DNA of 53,747 nt from Flavipsychrobacter sp. GTDB lineage: Bacteria; Bacteroidota; Bacteroidia; Chitinophagales; Chitinophagaceae. Shown piece after piece: positions 44,465 through 53,409 of this stretch. A model generated the notes under the pieces. The model was not told where the DNA came from. It searched no databases and saw nothing but the letters and a program-made list of their open reading frames with translations. The position numbers and the translations under genes are program-made. The stretch is taken from contig JAEUVY010000110.1 in the NCBI GenBank assembly GCA_016786565.1, positions 1-53,747 of the forward strand. The letters are read 5' to 3'. The first letter of the stretch is position 1, and each line of letters opens with the position of its first letter.

Positions 44465-44994
44465 GAGGAGAGTTCGGAGGGCGCAGGTTCAATCCGCCGA
44501 CAAAAATACCCGCCCGGCCCACAACCGAGGTTGCCAAGGAAGGCCTGTTCAACATGTTGAACAACAGCCTGGACCTTGATGGAATGGTGACACTCGACAT
44601 TTTCGGGGGTACAGGATCTATCACTTACGAGCTTGCCTCTCGTGGTGCCGCCGACCTTACCATTGTGGAGCGCGACGGCGTGACCATCGATTTCATAAAG
44701 AAGACAGTAAAAGAGCTGGGTATTCAGGACAAGGTGCACATCATAAAGAACGATGTTTTCAAATTCCTGAAGCAACATACCGGCAAATACGACTTCATTT
44801 TTGCAGGCCCGCCTTATGCGCTGGAGACGATAGACGATATTCCTATCATAGTGTTTGAAAAGGAACTGCTGGCACCGGGTGGTACTTTCGTACTGGAGCA
44901 TACCCCCCGCAACGACTATCAGAAGCATCCACGGTTCTCGCGTATGAAGAACTACGGCACCACAGTTTTTTCGTTTTTCACTCAACCATCTTAA
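44452..44994 (+). CDS. rsmD: 16S rRNA G966 N2-methyltransferase-like protein with altered motif IV
   Basis: The 180-aa protein matches RsmD, which methylates G966 of 16S rRNA from SAM. It begins MRIVGGEFGGR, then RPTTEVAKEGLFNML, motif I LDIFGGTGSITYE (47-60) and an acidic motif II VERD. Motif IV reads FAGPPYAL, with G119 in place of the Asp or Asn of the (D/N)PPY motif that positions the target amino group. The codon is GGC (44806-44808), one base from GAC. It overlaps the DUF3822 gene and is 3 bp before coaD. If the residue is real, activity is doubtful. Confidence 0.88.
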   Translation: MRIVGGEFGGRRFNPPTKIPARPTTEVAKEGLFNMLNNSLDLDGMVTLDIFGGTGSITYELASRGAADLTIVERDGVTIDFIKKTVKELGIQDKVHIIKNDVFKFLKQHTGKYDFIFAGPPYALETIDDIPIIVFEKELLAPGGTFVLEHTPRNDYQKHPRFSRMKNYGTTVFSFFTQPS

Positions 44995-44997
44995 CGA

Positions 44998-45456
44998 ATG
45001 GAACGTATTTGTTTGTTTCCCGGCACCTTCGATCCTATTACCCTCGGCCACGTAGATATAATAGAACGGGCGGTATCCATGTTCGACAAGCTTATCATAG
45101 GGGTGGGCATCAACTCGTCCAAGCAGCCCATGTTCACCATAGAGCAACGCACAGGTTGGATCAGAGAGAAATTTGCCCATGACCCACGCGTAGTAGTGAC
45201 CGGATATGAGGGATTAACGGTAGACTACTGCCGCAAAGTGAATGCTCAGTTCATCTTGCGCGGCATTCGTTACATAAGCGACTTTGAATACGAAAAAGCC
45301 ATTGCCGACATGAACCGAATGCTGGCGCCCGATATAGAAACAGTGTTCCTTACTTGCTCGCCATTATACTCAACCATTTCTTCAACCCTCGTTCGGGATG
45401 TGATACGCAATGGTGGCAATGCGGGTATGTTCCTGCCTTCGGAGGTGAAATACTGA
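44998..45456 (+). CDS. coaD: Phosphopantetheine adenylyltransferase
   Basis: This enzyme transfers AMP from ATP to 4'-phosphopantetheine, the penultimate step of CoA synthesis. The 152-aa protein is full length: PGTFDPITLGH carries the T/HxGH nucleotide-binding motif, with GVGINSSKQP, LRGIRYISDFEYE and the late TLVRDVIRNGG segment. It is the last gene of the DUF3822-rsmD-coaD operon (3 bp after rsmD), an arrangement usual in the phylum. A strong terminator follows. Confidence 0.97.
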   Translation: MERICLFPGTFDPITLGHVDIIERAVSMFDKLIIGVGINSSKQPMFTIEQRTGWIREKFAHDPRVVVTGYEGLTVDYCRKVNAQFILRGIRYISDFEYEKAIADMNRMLAPDIETVFLTCSPLYSTISSTLVRDVIRNGGNAGMFLPSEVKY

Positions 45457-45480
45457 TCATTCAGATCTTGACATAAAAGC

Positions 45481-45509
45481 AAAACGGGGCAAGTAACTTG
45501 CCCCGTTTT
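45481..45509. terminator. Bidirectional terminator after coaD
   Basis: aaaacggggcaag and cttgccccgtttt form a perfect 13-bp stem with loop taa. A and T runs make it work for coaD and for the convergent dehydrogenase gene. Confidence 0.85.
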
Positions 45510-45533
45510 CTGTTGTATCAGTTGTATTGAGAA

Positions 45534-46445
45534 TTACCATTCTTTCTTTGAGAACATCGGGCTTACCACCAGGTCTTTGCTGCCGGCGGTGTACTTGTAG
45601 AAACCTTCGCCCGATTTGGCGCCCAGATAGCCCGCCTGTACCATATTTACCAGCAGGGTAGCAGGCGCGTATTTAGGGTTGCCTATGCCGCTGTGCAGCA
45701 CATTGAGGATAGACAGGCAAGTGTCCAGACCAATGAAGTCAGCCAGTTGCAGCGGGCCCATAGGGTGCGCCATACCCAGCTTCATGATGGTATCTATTTC
45801 GGCAACACCGGCCACACCTTCCTGCAGCGTTATAATGGCCTCATTGATCATTGGCATCAGGATGCGGTTGGCAACAAAGCCCGGGTAGTCGTTGGCTACG
45901 CATGGCACCTTGCCCAGCTTCTCTGACATATCATAGATGAGGCGCGTTACCGCTGCCGAAGTACCGTAGCCGTTTATCACCTCTACCAGCTTCATCACCG
46001 GTACAGGGTTCATAAAGTGCATGCCTATCACCTTGTCGGCCCGTTTAGTAACAGAGGCGATCTTGGTGATGGAAATAGAAGATGTATTAGATGCCAGGAT
46101 GCAGTCTGCAGGGCAAAGCGCATCCAGCTGGCGGAAAATGTTCAGTTTCAGCTCCACATTCTCAGTTGCTGCTTCAACCACCAGATCGGCATTTTTTACA
46201 GCTTCAGCCATGTCGGTAAACGTGGCAATGCGACCCATAGCCTGCTGTTTTGCCTCTTCGGTAAGGCTGCCCTTTGCAACCTGCCTGTCCATGTTCTTAC
46301 CAATGGTGGCAATGGCACGGTCCAGCGCGTCTTGCTTGATGTCCATCATGCTCACATTGAAGCCGCTCTGCGCAAATACATGGCAGATGCCGTTTCCCAT
46401 CGTACCCGAACCTATTACCGTAACATTAGTTATTCTCGTTTGCAT
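45534..46445 (-). CDS. 3-hydroxybutyryl-CoA / 3-hydroxyacyl-CoA dehydrogenase
   Basis: The 303-aa protein oxidises L-3-hydroxyacyl-CoA with NAD(P). The Rossmann loop is VIGSGTMGNG (10-19). Catalytic residues are visible as S119 in ASNTSS, H143 in GMHFMNP and E155 in LVEVI, with PGFVANR following. Its length fits the short single-domain-pair hydroxybutyryl-CoA dehydrogenases (Hbd/PaaH group), which act in butyrate, PHB or phenylacetate metabolism. There is no pathway partner nearby, so the physiological substrate is open. The gene is monocistronic. Confidence 0.92.
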   Translation of the reverse strand: MQTRITNVTVIGSGTMGNGICHVFAQSGFNVSMMDIKQDALDRAIATIGKNMDRQVAKGSLTEEAKQQAMGRIATFTDMAEAVKNADLVVEAATENVELKLNIFRQLDALCPADCILASNTSSISITKIASVTKRADKVIGMHFMNPVPVMKLVEVINGYGTSAAVTRLIYDMSEKLGKVPCVANDYPGFVANRILMPMINEAIITLQEGVAGVAEIDTIMKLGMAHPMGPLQLADFIGLDTCLSILNVLHSGIGNPKYAPATLLVNMVQAGYLGAKSGEGFYKYTAGSKDLVVSPMFSKKEW

Positions 46446-46472
46446 ATAATGATATTATTGTTTTATGGGTGG

Positions 46473-46480
46473 CAAAAGTA
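46473..46480 (-). promoter_or_regulatory. -7 element (TACTTTTG) of the hydroxyacyl-CoA dehydrogenase gene
   Basis: An exact TAnnTTTG match on the minus strand, 27 nt before the ATG. Confidence 0.5.
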
Positions 46481-46514
46481 CACATTGTTCACCAAACCCC
46501 AACCCGTCTGCACA

Positions 46515-47618
46515 TTACTCTTCGTCGGTATAGCCCACACTGTTCGTTACCATAAACGTCACCTTGTGCTCTTCAACTTTCATTTTCAATGAATAGTCGA
46601 ACATCTTGCACAATGCCTTGCAGATATACAGGCCTATTCCCAGGCCGTTCAGCGATTCGTCCTTATGGAACTTGGTAAACGCGCTCACATTGCCAAGCGT
46701 GAATTGAGGCATAAACGCACAATCGTTCTCGGCGCTGAAGAAGAAGTGATTACCCTCGGCATACAGCCTTATCACCGGAGCCTGGCCGGGTGTGCTGAAT
46801 TTGATTGTGTTGTCTATCAATTCAGTAAAGAGCACGCTGATGAGCTCTGTATCGTGTGTCAGTACGTCAACTTTTTCCACTTCCCTGTAAAGCATCATGT
46901 CGCTGTTTTCCAGTGCTACGTCATAATAAGACACGATGTCTTTTAACACAGAATTGAGGTCGGTGCTGAACAGTGTATTTTCATGAACCAGCTTCTGTCC
47001 GGTGTTCATCATTGAATACAGCATCAGGTTTCGCGTATCCCTATACATTCTGAAGCTAGAGAAGTAGATGTTCCGCATAGTGGTGCGGAACGTAGCCGCG
47101 TCAACCGGTTGTTGTGTGTTGCCGAGGAAGTGTGTGGCATTAAGTATGCCGTTGAGCGGCGTATAAAAATCCTGCCTGAAGTTGGTATTCAGAATAGAGA
47201 TCCAGCTCTTGTTGATCTCTTCACGGTATTTCGATTCTTTGATCGTGCTGAGCTCTATGCGGGAGTTGATGGCATTGATGAGGTCCTTTATGGCAAAAGG
47301 TTTTGTAAGATAGTCATCCGCGCCCATATCCATTCCTTTACGCACCTCTGTTTTATCAGCAAAGGCTGTGAGGAATACAAAAGGTACTTTGTATAGGGTG
47401 GGGTGGGCTTTTACTTCCCGCAATATATCGTAGCCCGATATGTCGGGCATATTAATGTCGCACAGTATCAGGTCTATCTCATCGCCCCGGTTGTGCAGCA
47501 GGTTCAAACCTTCTGTGCCGTTGGCCGCCGTGAGTGCTACGAAGTTGTTTACCTCTATGATCAGCTTTATCGACTCGCGTAGAGCCAGCTCATCTTCTAT
47601 CACCAGAATTTTCTTCAT
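46515..47618 (-). CDS. Receiver domain fused to a degenerate histidine kinase
   Basis: The 367-aa protein starts with a receiver (1-120; D8-E9 pocket pair following IED, phosphoacceptor D54, T84, K106). A dimerisation helix follows in which the H-box reads RQDFYTPLNGIL, with Q149 where the phosphoacceptor His should be. A GHKL ATPase follows (ELIDNTIKFS; then SLNGLGIGLYICKAL). It may bind ATP and respond to phosphorylation of D54, but it should not autophosphorylate on His. Its start overlaps the end of the multi-PAS kinase by 29 bp, so it is translationally coupled to a likely phosphodonor. Confidence 0.88.
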   Translation of the reverse strand: MKKILVIEDELALRESIKLIIEVNNFVALTAANGTEGLNLLHNRGDEIDLILCDINMPDISGYDILREVKAHPTLYKVPFVFLTAFADKTEVRKGMDMGADDYLTKPFAIKDLINAINSRIELSTIKESKYREEINKSWISILNTNFRQDFYTPLNGILNATHFLGNTQQPVDAATFRTTMRNIYFSSFRMYRDTRNLMLYSMMNTGQKLVHENTLFSTDLNSVLKDIVSYYDVALENSDMMLYREVEKVDVLTHDTELISVLFTELIDNTIKFSTPGQAPVIRLYAEGNHFFFSAENDCAFMPQFTLGNVSAFTKFHKDESLNGLGIGLYICKALCKMFDYSLKMKVEEHKVTFMVTNSVGYTDEE

Positions 47619-50600
47619 TAGTTGCTTCTTCTTGCTTGGAAAGTATTATCGAGAACACCGAACCCTTACCCTGTTCACTTGTAAATGCAATTTTGCCGCC
47701 GTGCATATTCACAACGTATTCTACTATCGTCAGCCCTATTCCCGATCCGTGTATCACGCCCGTGTTGGATGCGCGGAAGAAGGTGGTAAATAGCTTCTCT
47801 TTGTCTTCTTCCGGTATGCCTATGCCATGGTCCTCAATGTCTATGCGGGTCTCCGTGTCTGTTTCCGACAAAGTAAGCGTTGGTGCCTGTTTACCCGTTG
47901 AGTACTTGAATGCGTTGTTCACGAGGTTCACTATGGCGTGCCGCATCAGTTTAGGGTCAATTTTCAGTTTTATCGTCTCTTCAGGCAGGGATATTTCCAG
48001 TCGTCTTCCGTCGCTGTGTGGCGAATAGAGCTCTTTATTGATCTCGTTGAGGTAGAAGTTCATGTTCACCGTCTGAGGCGCGTACTCTATTTTTCCGTTC
48101 TCTATACGGCTTATCATCAGTAGCTGGTTCAGCGTCTCGGTCATGTGCGTCACTTCTTTCGCCATGCGCGACAGCATCTCATCGTCCTTTATCTGTGCTG
48201 CCTTTTCAGGTGGCAGTGTTTTAGCCAACTGCAATATCTCCACATTTGCCTGAATAATGGCAAGTGGAGTTCGCAGCTCGTGGGATGTGATCCTGATGAA
48301 CTGAGATTTCGAGTTGTTCAGCTCGCGCTCTTTCTCGATCATCTGATTCAGGTTCTTTTCTTTGTTGACGCGCTCTGTTATGTCTGTTATCTTTCCAATG
48401 TAAAGGTTGGCTTCTGTCTCAAGCGCCTTCATGAACGAGATCTCCAAGTATTTCTTCGCCCCCGATCGGGTAATGGAAACGTTGGCAGCCCGGATGTCTT
48501 CTGTGCCCGTAAGCGATCCCAGAAGGCCGTGAATGATCTGTTTCTCATTTTCACCCAAAAGCTCTTTAAGGTTCAGACTTGGAGCGGAAGGGTCGTCCTG
48601 CACATCAAGTATGCGAGCGAACGATGGGTTAAAGAAGGCCAGTTTCAGGTCGCCGTCGCAGGTGAATATGCCGTCGCTGGTAAAATTCAGCAGGTCGCGA
48701 ACGCGTTTCTCCTGCAGTTCGGCCATTTTCTCATTTCTCACCTGTTCTGTTATATCTATTCCGTAGCCTATCACTTCTGTCACTGTGTTGTTCTGCGCCA
48801 CGAATGGTGACAGAACCCTCAGTATGTACTTCTGCGTGCCGTCAGGGTTGTTGTATACGTCTACTGTAGATGTACTTTTTTTAGTTGACAGAACTTCCGC
48901 AAACATCGCCGTCCTTTTATCTATGAAGGCTTTGTCTATTTTCCTGAATTGGTAATACTCATACATCGTTTTGCCAATGATCCACTCACGCACATCGTCG
49001 TTCTTCACAGCGGCTTTGTTGGCAAATATGAACCTGTGTTCCGGTGTCAGTATCACAATGTCAGACGGTAACTCATGCAATATTCTGTGGTAATATTCTT
49101 TCTGTTCCACCAGTTTTCGGCTGGCCTCTATTGTTTCCGTAATGTCGTCATAAACCCATAGGAATCCCGATTCTTCATTGCCAGCAATTACCGGAATGAA
49201 CTGTCGTTTGTAGGTCCTGCCGGTCTTGTCTTTCAGCAGGTCGTTATTCGCTGCTGTTTTGTGGAGTACCAGTTCCTTCACCCGCTCCACTTCCGCATCC
49301 GGCTTCTCAAAGAAATATTTTACCTCATCCAGCAGCGGCATGGACTTCTTGCCTACAATGTCGCCACTAAGGCCTGCATTGGTCAAAATGCTTCTGAAGG
49401 TCTCATTCGCAAATAGCACTGTTTGGTCGCGGTCCTCAAACATGATCGCCTGATTGAAGTTGTTCATCAGCGAAGTGAGGCGCGCTTCCGATGTGCGCAA
49501 TTGTTGCTCCAGCGTTTTCCGGTCGGTAATGTCTTTATACTTCCACAGGTGGCCGTAATACTCGTTGTTTACATAGATGGGTATGTAGTCGCGTTCCAGA
49601 ATGCGCCCGTCCGCCATGTACATTATCTCGTCAAATACCGCTTTTCTCTCGGCAAGTACTTCGTCTATCCGTGCAGCAAATCTCGTTTCCGGTTTGAAGA
49701 GGTAGGCCAGGTCGTTGGCCAGGTTCGAGCAGTTGTATCCAATGAGTTGCTCTGCAGGATAGGGGATCGGGAATATGTCATACACCCCGTTGCTGATCAG
49801 CGTTAGCTCTCTTTTCTCATTTTCAAGGATAATGCCGTAGTTGATCGTTTTCAACAGGGCCTCCATCCTCGATGCCGCTTTTTGCAGCTCTATGTCTTTT
49901 TCTTTCTCTTTGTTAATGTCGGCGAGGGTACCGAAATAGAGTATCGGCGTTCCGTCGTCGTCAAACTCCATCACCTTACCTCTTATTTTGTAATACCTGT
50001 ATTTACCTTCCTTGTTCTGCAGCCGGCAGTCAAATGAGAATGAAGGATCGTTGGTGGTTAGTGCCGGGATGATTTCTTTGCTGTAGCGTTTGTAGTCGTC
50101 GGGGTGCATTTTATGTGCCAGATCACTGAAGCTGATCTCGTCCTCATCTTCCATGCCTATCATTTCTCTGAACTTCAGCGATGTTTTCATGCTGTTGTTC
50201 TCCACATCAAACGCCCATACCTCATCGCCCGAAGAGTTGATCGCGAACTTCCACATGTCTATGCTGTGGCGATACGCGTCTTCGTTCATCTTGTACTCGG
50301 TAATATCTTCAAAGGTGTAGTAGCGTCCCGTTATGTTCCCTTTTTCATCAACAATAGGCTGCACAGTGGTTCTGAACCAGTACATATTACCTCTGCGGTT
50401 ATAGCCGATATTGTCGAAGGAAAAAGCCTTTTTCTTCTTCACCATATCGTCTACGTAGCTCGATGGGATGTGGGTAGATGCCTGCCCATACACCACGTCG
50501 CGCGGGCGTTTTCCCAGTATCTCTTTAAGGTGGTATCCGGTTGATATCTCGAAGTCTTTACTCACCCATTCTATGGAGCCGGCAGCATCGGTGATGGCCA

Positions 50601-51084
50601 TTCCCTTTATGTTGTTCGTGCCTATCCGATCGTCTTTTTTCGGGCGGTCATTTGCGTTTTTTTCGTCGTCAGACGTCGCCTCCCGCACCGTGTGCAACGC
50701 GCTTCTGGCACTGCTGGTAGGTAACACAGCGTCGCCTGATGAATCCGTCTTGTATGCATTGAATGTAGGGGTGCTCAGAAAGATGATGCCGCCGTTGTCC
50801 TCAAGGCACAGCATGTCTCCCTGCAAAATGAAGGGGCTCTCATCCTCTATTTTCGGCTCCATTACCAGTTGGTAATTGCGCCCGTTCAGTTCCTGGAAAG
50901 GGGTTTGCAGCAGGCCCTCCGGCTTCACACCGAATATATCGGTGAGGCTACTGCCGATAGGCAGTGTGATGATCTTGGACAAATGCTCTCCATAGGAGAT
51001 GATCTTTTGATCCGAGTCTATGTGTATGTAGAACGGGAATAACCGGTTTATTTGTTCTTTAGTGAGCAGGAATTGGTTGGGCAT
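47590..51084 (-). CDS. Multi-PAS hybrid-cluster sensor histidine kinase
   Basis: The 1164-aa protein has no membrane helix, so it is a cytoplasmic sensor. The N-terminal 110 residues (LFPFYIHIDSDQKIISYG) look like the PAS-like HNOBA domain associated with haem-NO-binding sensors. About five to six PAS/PAC units follow (from about 150 to 920), each ending in a DITE-type turn. A HisKA helix has H935 in TSHELRTPL, and a HATPase shows NLVNNAFKYS and GSGIGLTI. It can autophosphorylate. The receiver proteins encoded on either side are probable partners. No haem-binding HNOB gene is adjacent, so NO sensing is speculation. Confidence 0.9.
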   Translation of the reverse strand: MPNQFLLTKEQINRLFPFYIHIDSDQKIISYGEHLSKIITLPIGSSLTDIFGVKPEGLLQTPFQELNGRNYQLVMEPKIEDESPFILQGDMLCLEDNGGIIFLSTPTFNAYKTDSSGDAVLPTSSARSALHTVREATSDDEKNANDRPKKDDRIGTNNIKGMAITDAAGSIEWVSKDFEISTGYHLKEILGKRPRDVVYGQASTHIPSSYVDDMVKKKKAFSFDNIGYNRRGNMYWFRTTVQPIVDEKGNITGRYYTFEDITEYKMNEDAYRHSIDMWKFAINSSGDEVWAFDVENNSMKTSLKFREMIGMEDEDEISFSDLAHKMHPDDYKRYSKEIIPALTTNDPSFSFDCRLQNKEGKYRYYKIRGKVMEFDDDGTPILYFGTLADINKEKEKDIELQKAASRMEALLKTINYGIILENEKRELTLISNGVYDIFPIPYPAEQLIGYNCSNLANDLAYLFKPETRFAARIDEVLAERKAVFDEIMYMADGRILERDYIPIYVNNEYYGHLWKYKDITDRKTLEQQLRTSEARLTSLMNNFNQAIMFEDRDQTVLFANETFRSILTNAGLSGDIVGKKSMPLLDEVKYFFEKPDAEVERVKELVLHKTAANNDLLKDKTGRTYKRQFIPVIAGNEESGFLWVYDDITETIEASRKLVEQKEYYHRILHELPSDIVILTPEHRFIFANKAAVKNDDVREWIIGKTMYEYYQFRKIDKAFIDKRTAMFAEVLSTKKSTSTVDVYNNPDGTQKYILRVLSPFVAQNNTVTEVIGYGIDITEQVRNEKMAELQEKRVRDLLNFTSDGIFTCDGDLKLAFFNPSFARILDVQDDPSAPSLNLKELLGENEKQIIHGLLGSLTGTEDIRAANVSITRSGAKKYLEISFMKALETEANLYIGKITDITERVNKEKNLNQMIEKERELNNSKSQFIRITSHELRTPLAIIQANVEILQLAKTLPPEKAAQIKDDEMLSRMAKEVTHMTETLNQLLMISRIENGKIEYAPQTVNMNFYLNEINKELYSPHSDGRRLEISLPEETIKLKIDPKLMRHAIVNLVNNAFKYSTGKQAPTLTLSETDTETRIDIEDHGIGIPEEDKEKLFTTFFRASNTGVIHGSGIGLTIVEYVVNMHGGKIAFTSEQGKGSVFSIILSKQEEATNEENSGDRR

Positions 51085-51133
51085 GGCGTGGTGGCTTTTT
51101 AAATTCCTTAGTGTTTTTTACATTGTCAAGGCA

Positions 51134-51499
51134 TTATATCTCCTGCAGCACTCTTTCCATCATAAAAGGTTTTTCATAGTATCCGGTCACCCAGTTCGTG
51201 TTCAGTCCGCGGCTGGTAGCATTTCCATAAAACTCGGCACGGGGCGAGCAGGAAGTTATGTAGATGTTCGCCGGTTGTTCGGCATACTTCTTCTGAAGTG
51301 CCTCCAGAAAATCGTACCCGTCCATCTTCGGCATATTCAGGTCCAGGAAGATAACCGACACATCAGCGTGACTGGTTACTGTATCTATTCCTACGCTTCC
51401 GTTTTCCGCTTCCAGCACGTCAAAAGATGTATCCAGATACAACTTCATCATCATCCTGCTTATAGCATCGTCGTCTATTATCAGTACTTTACGTTTCAT
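51134..51499 (-). CDS. Single-domain response regulator
   Basis: The 121-aa protein is a lone receiver (CheY-like): MKRKVLIIDDDA with the acidic pocket, D53 in FLDLNMPKMDG and the late YEKPF lysine. The ATG at 51499 is chosen since the receiver fold starts there; an in-frame ATG at 51565 adds a Lys-rich stretch with no homology I can see. It lies 49 bp upstream of the multi-PAS kinase on the same strand and is probably a relay or feedback partner. Confidence 0.85.
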   Translation of the reverse strand: MKRKVLIIDDDAISRMMMKLYLDTSFDVLEAENGSVGIDTVTSHADVSVIFLDLNMPKMDGYDFLEALQKKYAEQPANIYITSCSPRAEFYGNATSRGLNTNWVTGYYEKPFMMERVLQEI

Positions 51500-51615
51500 T
51501 TCCTGCATCGCGCTCGAACGTGTCTTTTTTGCTTTTTCGTTGGTTTTGTTAAGGCACGTTTTCATGTCTCCGGCTTATTGGCTCACCTCCATCTTTGGCT
51601 GGCTATATGGATGGC

Positions 51616-52245
51616 TTAATCCAGATAGAGACTTATCAGCTCTGCTTTCGACTTCACATCCATCTTGTAGTAAATGTTCTTCAGGTGGAAGTTCACTGTA
51701 TGAAACGATATGTTCAGGTCCTGGGCCATTTCTTTGTAGGTCAGTCCCTTCTTCACCAGTTCTATTATCTTCTGCTCCATTGGGGTAAGGTCTTCTTCTG
51801 TCCTCAGGAATTTCTTGCCCGATGAATGCTGCATCATGGTCATAAGCTTCGTCAGCGATTCCGGATCCAGAAAACTGCCTGTGCTTTCCACATTGGCAAT
51901 AGCCTGCTCCAGTTTTGCTGCCGAGAATGGCTTGTACACATACCCGTTCGCACCGTTCTCTATCGCTTTCATGATGAAAGTGCTGTCATACTCACCGGTT
52001 ATAATGATCACATCGGCACCCGTGAACATCCGTTTGATGTTCTGTATCACGTTCACGCCCTTCACATCATCCAGGTGAATGTCCAGCAATACCACTTTGG
52101 GTGGTTTTATGCGGCCCACATTGTCTGTAAGTTCTTTAAAGCTCCCGTAGGAAAATGCTACTTCCTGCCCTCTTATCAGTTTCACGTAGTTTTCTAACGT
52201 CTGGCGCAGATTGATGTCGTTTTCTAAAATTCCGATGGTAAACAC
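51616..52245 (-). CDS. NarL/LuxR-type response regulator
   Basis: The 209-aa protein has a receiver (D55 in VLLDIHLDD, T83 and K105 in YVYKPF) and a C-terminal LuxR-type helix-turn-helix (LTPMEQKIIELVKKGLTYKE, then TVNFHLKNIYYKM; residues 152-207). It is the only clear DNA-binding member of the signalling cluster, so it is the likely output. The first acidic residues are replaced by E8 and N9 (ILEND), an unusual pocket, so its phosphorylation may be altered. It carries a TAATTTTG -7 element and an inverted repeat upstream. Confidence 0.9.
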   Translation of the reverse strand: MFTIGILENDINLRQTLENYVKLIRGQEVAFSYGSFKELTDNVGRIKPPKVVLLDIHLDDVKGVNVIQNIKRMFTGADVIIITGEYDSTFIMKAIENGANGYVYKPFSAAKLEQAIANVESTGSFLDPESLTKLMTMMQHSSGKKFLRTEEDLTPMEQKIIELVKKGLTYKEMAQDLNISFHTVNFHLKNIYYKMDVKSKAELISLYLD

Positions 52246-52264
52246 TGTAGAATATAATTTTATG

Positions 52265-52312
52265 CAAAATTACTCAATCAACCACTATGAGTAGCTACTA
52301 ATGTTAGTAGCT
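52265..52312 (-). promoter_or_regulatory. -7 element and inverted repeat upstream of the NarL-type gene
   Basis: On the minus strand TAATTTTG (52265-52272) matches consensus 19 nt before the start. A perfect 8-bp inverted repeat, agctacta and tagtagct with a 4-nt spacer, lies just upstream at 52293-52312, where an activator or autoregulator could bind. It could also be a weak terminator hairpin of the bestrophin gene, but no T run follows. Confidence 0.4.
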
Positions 52313-52345
52313 GCTATTTAGTTGTTTATTATATATTGTTGTCGG

Positions 52346-53227
52346 TCAGCGTAAGATGTCCTCTATATTCTTGCGAATGTTCTCACTCATCTTTTGCATT
52401 GGCAGGTCGTTTTCGTCGGTGCCAAAGGGGTCTTCTATCTCCTCGGCTATCATCTCCAGGCTCGCCAGTACATAAAATACCAGTGCCACCACCGGTATCA
52501 GAAGGTAGTGCAGTGTGAACACCATGCCGATAGGCAGCGTGAGCGTGTACACAAAGATGAACTTCTTGATGAACACACTATATGAGTAGGGGATAGGAGT
52601 GTTCTTTATTCGCTCGCACGCGCCGCATATATCCAGAAACGATTGCAGCTCCCCGTTCAGCGTTATCAGTTGGTCGCCCGTTATCACCCCGTCTTTGTAC
52701 AGCAGGTTCACTTTTGTCAACATCAGCGACGCTATCTGGTTAGGTACATGTTTGCTCTGGTCGAAGTCGGGTATCTCGGGGTGTGGCTCTGTGTCCAGTT
52801 CCAGACGCGTCTTCTCGGCCTGCAGGTGCTGCTGCAGCGCCACAGCAAACATTGGTATCAGCTTTATAAAGAAAGCGCGGTCCTTTGCATTGGCCCTTGG
52901 CAGCATCGCATTCATCTTCACTGCCAGATTGCGGCTGTTGTTCACCAGTGCGCCCCACAGCTTGCGCCCTTCCCACCATCTGTCGTATGCAGTATTGGTT
53001 CTGAACACCAATAGCATTGATATAACAAAGCTCAGCAGTGTTTGCAATATGCCGAAGTGCTTCACCGGAGAGTTCTCCGGCAAATGCATGAACGTGGTCT
53101 CAGCATAAATAATAGCACCAGTGTAGATGCATACGGCAATTATCTTGGGGGCCAGTTGGCGCAGCGTGTCCGAGCGCTTCATCATGAAGATGTTGGCCAG
53201 CCACGCTTTTGAGTTGTAGTTGATCAT
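52346..53227 (-). CDS. Bestrophin-family channel protein
   Basis: The 293-aa inner-membrane protein matches bacterial bestrophins (UPF0187), anion or cation channels. Signature strings are FRTNTAYDRWWEGRKLWG after the first helix pair and the EIEDPFGTDENDLP acidic/Pro region near the end (the calcium-clasp position in the family). Four hydrophobic segments are seen. The ATG at 53227 is used; an in-frame ATG at 53242 adds only MHRHY and sits against a possible -7 element. It is upstream of the NarL-type gene on the same strand with a 100-bp gap, so co-regulation is possible. Confidence 0.9.
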   Translation of the reverse strand: MINYNSKAWLANIFMMKRSDTLRQLAPKIIAVCIYTGAIIYAETTFMHLPENSPVKHFGILQTLLSFVISMLLVFRTNTAYDRWWEGRKLWGALVNNSRNLAVKMNAMLPRANAKDRAFFIKLIPMFAVALQQHLQAEKTRLELDTEPHPEIPDFDQSKHVPNQIASLMLTKVNLLYKDGVITGDQLITLNGELQSFLDICGACERIKNTPIPYSYSVFIKKFIFVYTLTLPIGMVFTLHYLLIPVVALVFYVLASLEMIAEEIEDPFGTDENDLPMQKMSENIRKNIEDILR

Positions 53228-53286
53228 ATAGTGTCTATGCAAAGAAATAGAAACTCAGTTGTTTCTAAAATAAATCTGAAAATGAT

Positions 53287-53317
53287 TTTGCCAAGTTGAA
53301 TGAGCTTTCTATCTTTG
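53287..53317 (+). promoter_or_regulatory. Tandem promoter 1
   Basis: TTTG (53287-53290), a 19-nt spacer and TATCTTTG (53310-53317) match consensus exactly, followed by the shared string GCACTCCCTTA. A gttcttt box (antitermination boxA-like) lies about 35 nt further on. Confidence 0.7.
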
Positions 53318-53409
53318 CACTCCCTTAGCGATGAGGGGACAGAATAAAACGAAGTTCTTTAGTTGAGTGTAACGGTTGATTTTGAAAAAGAGTAGCGGTA
53401 ACGAATAGC

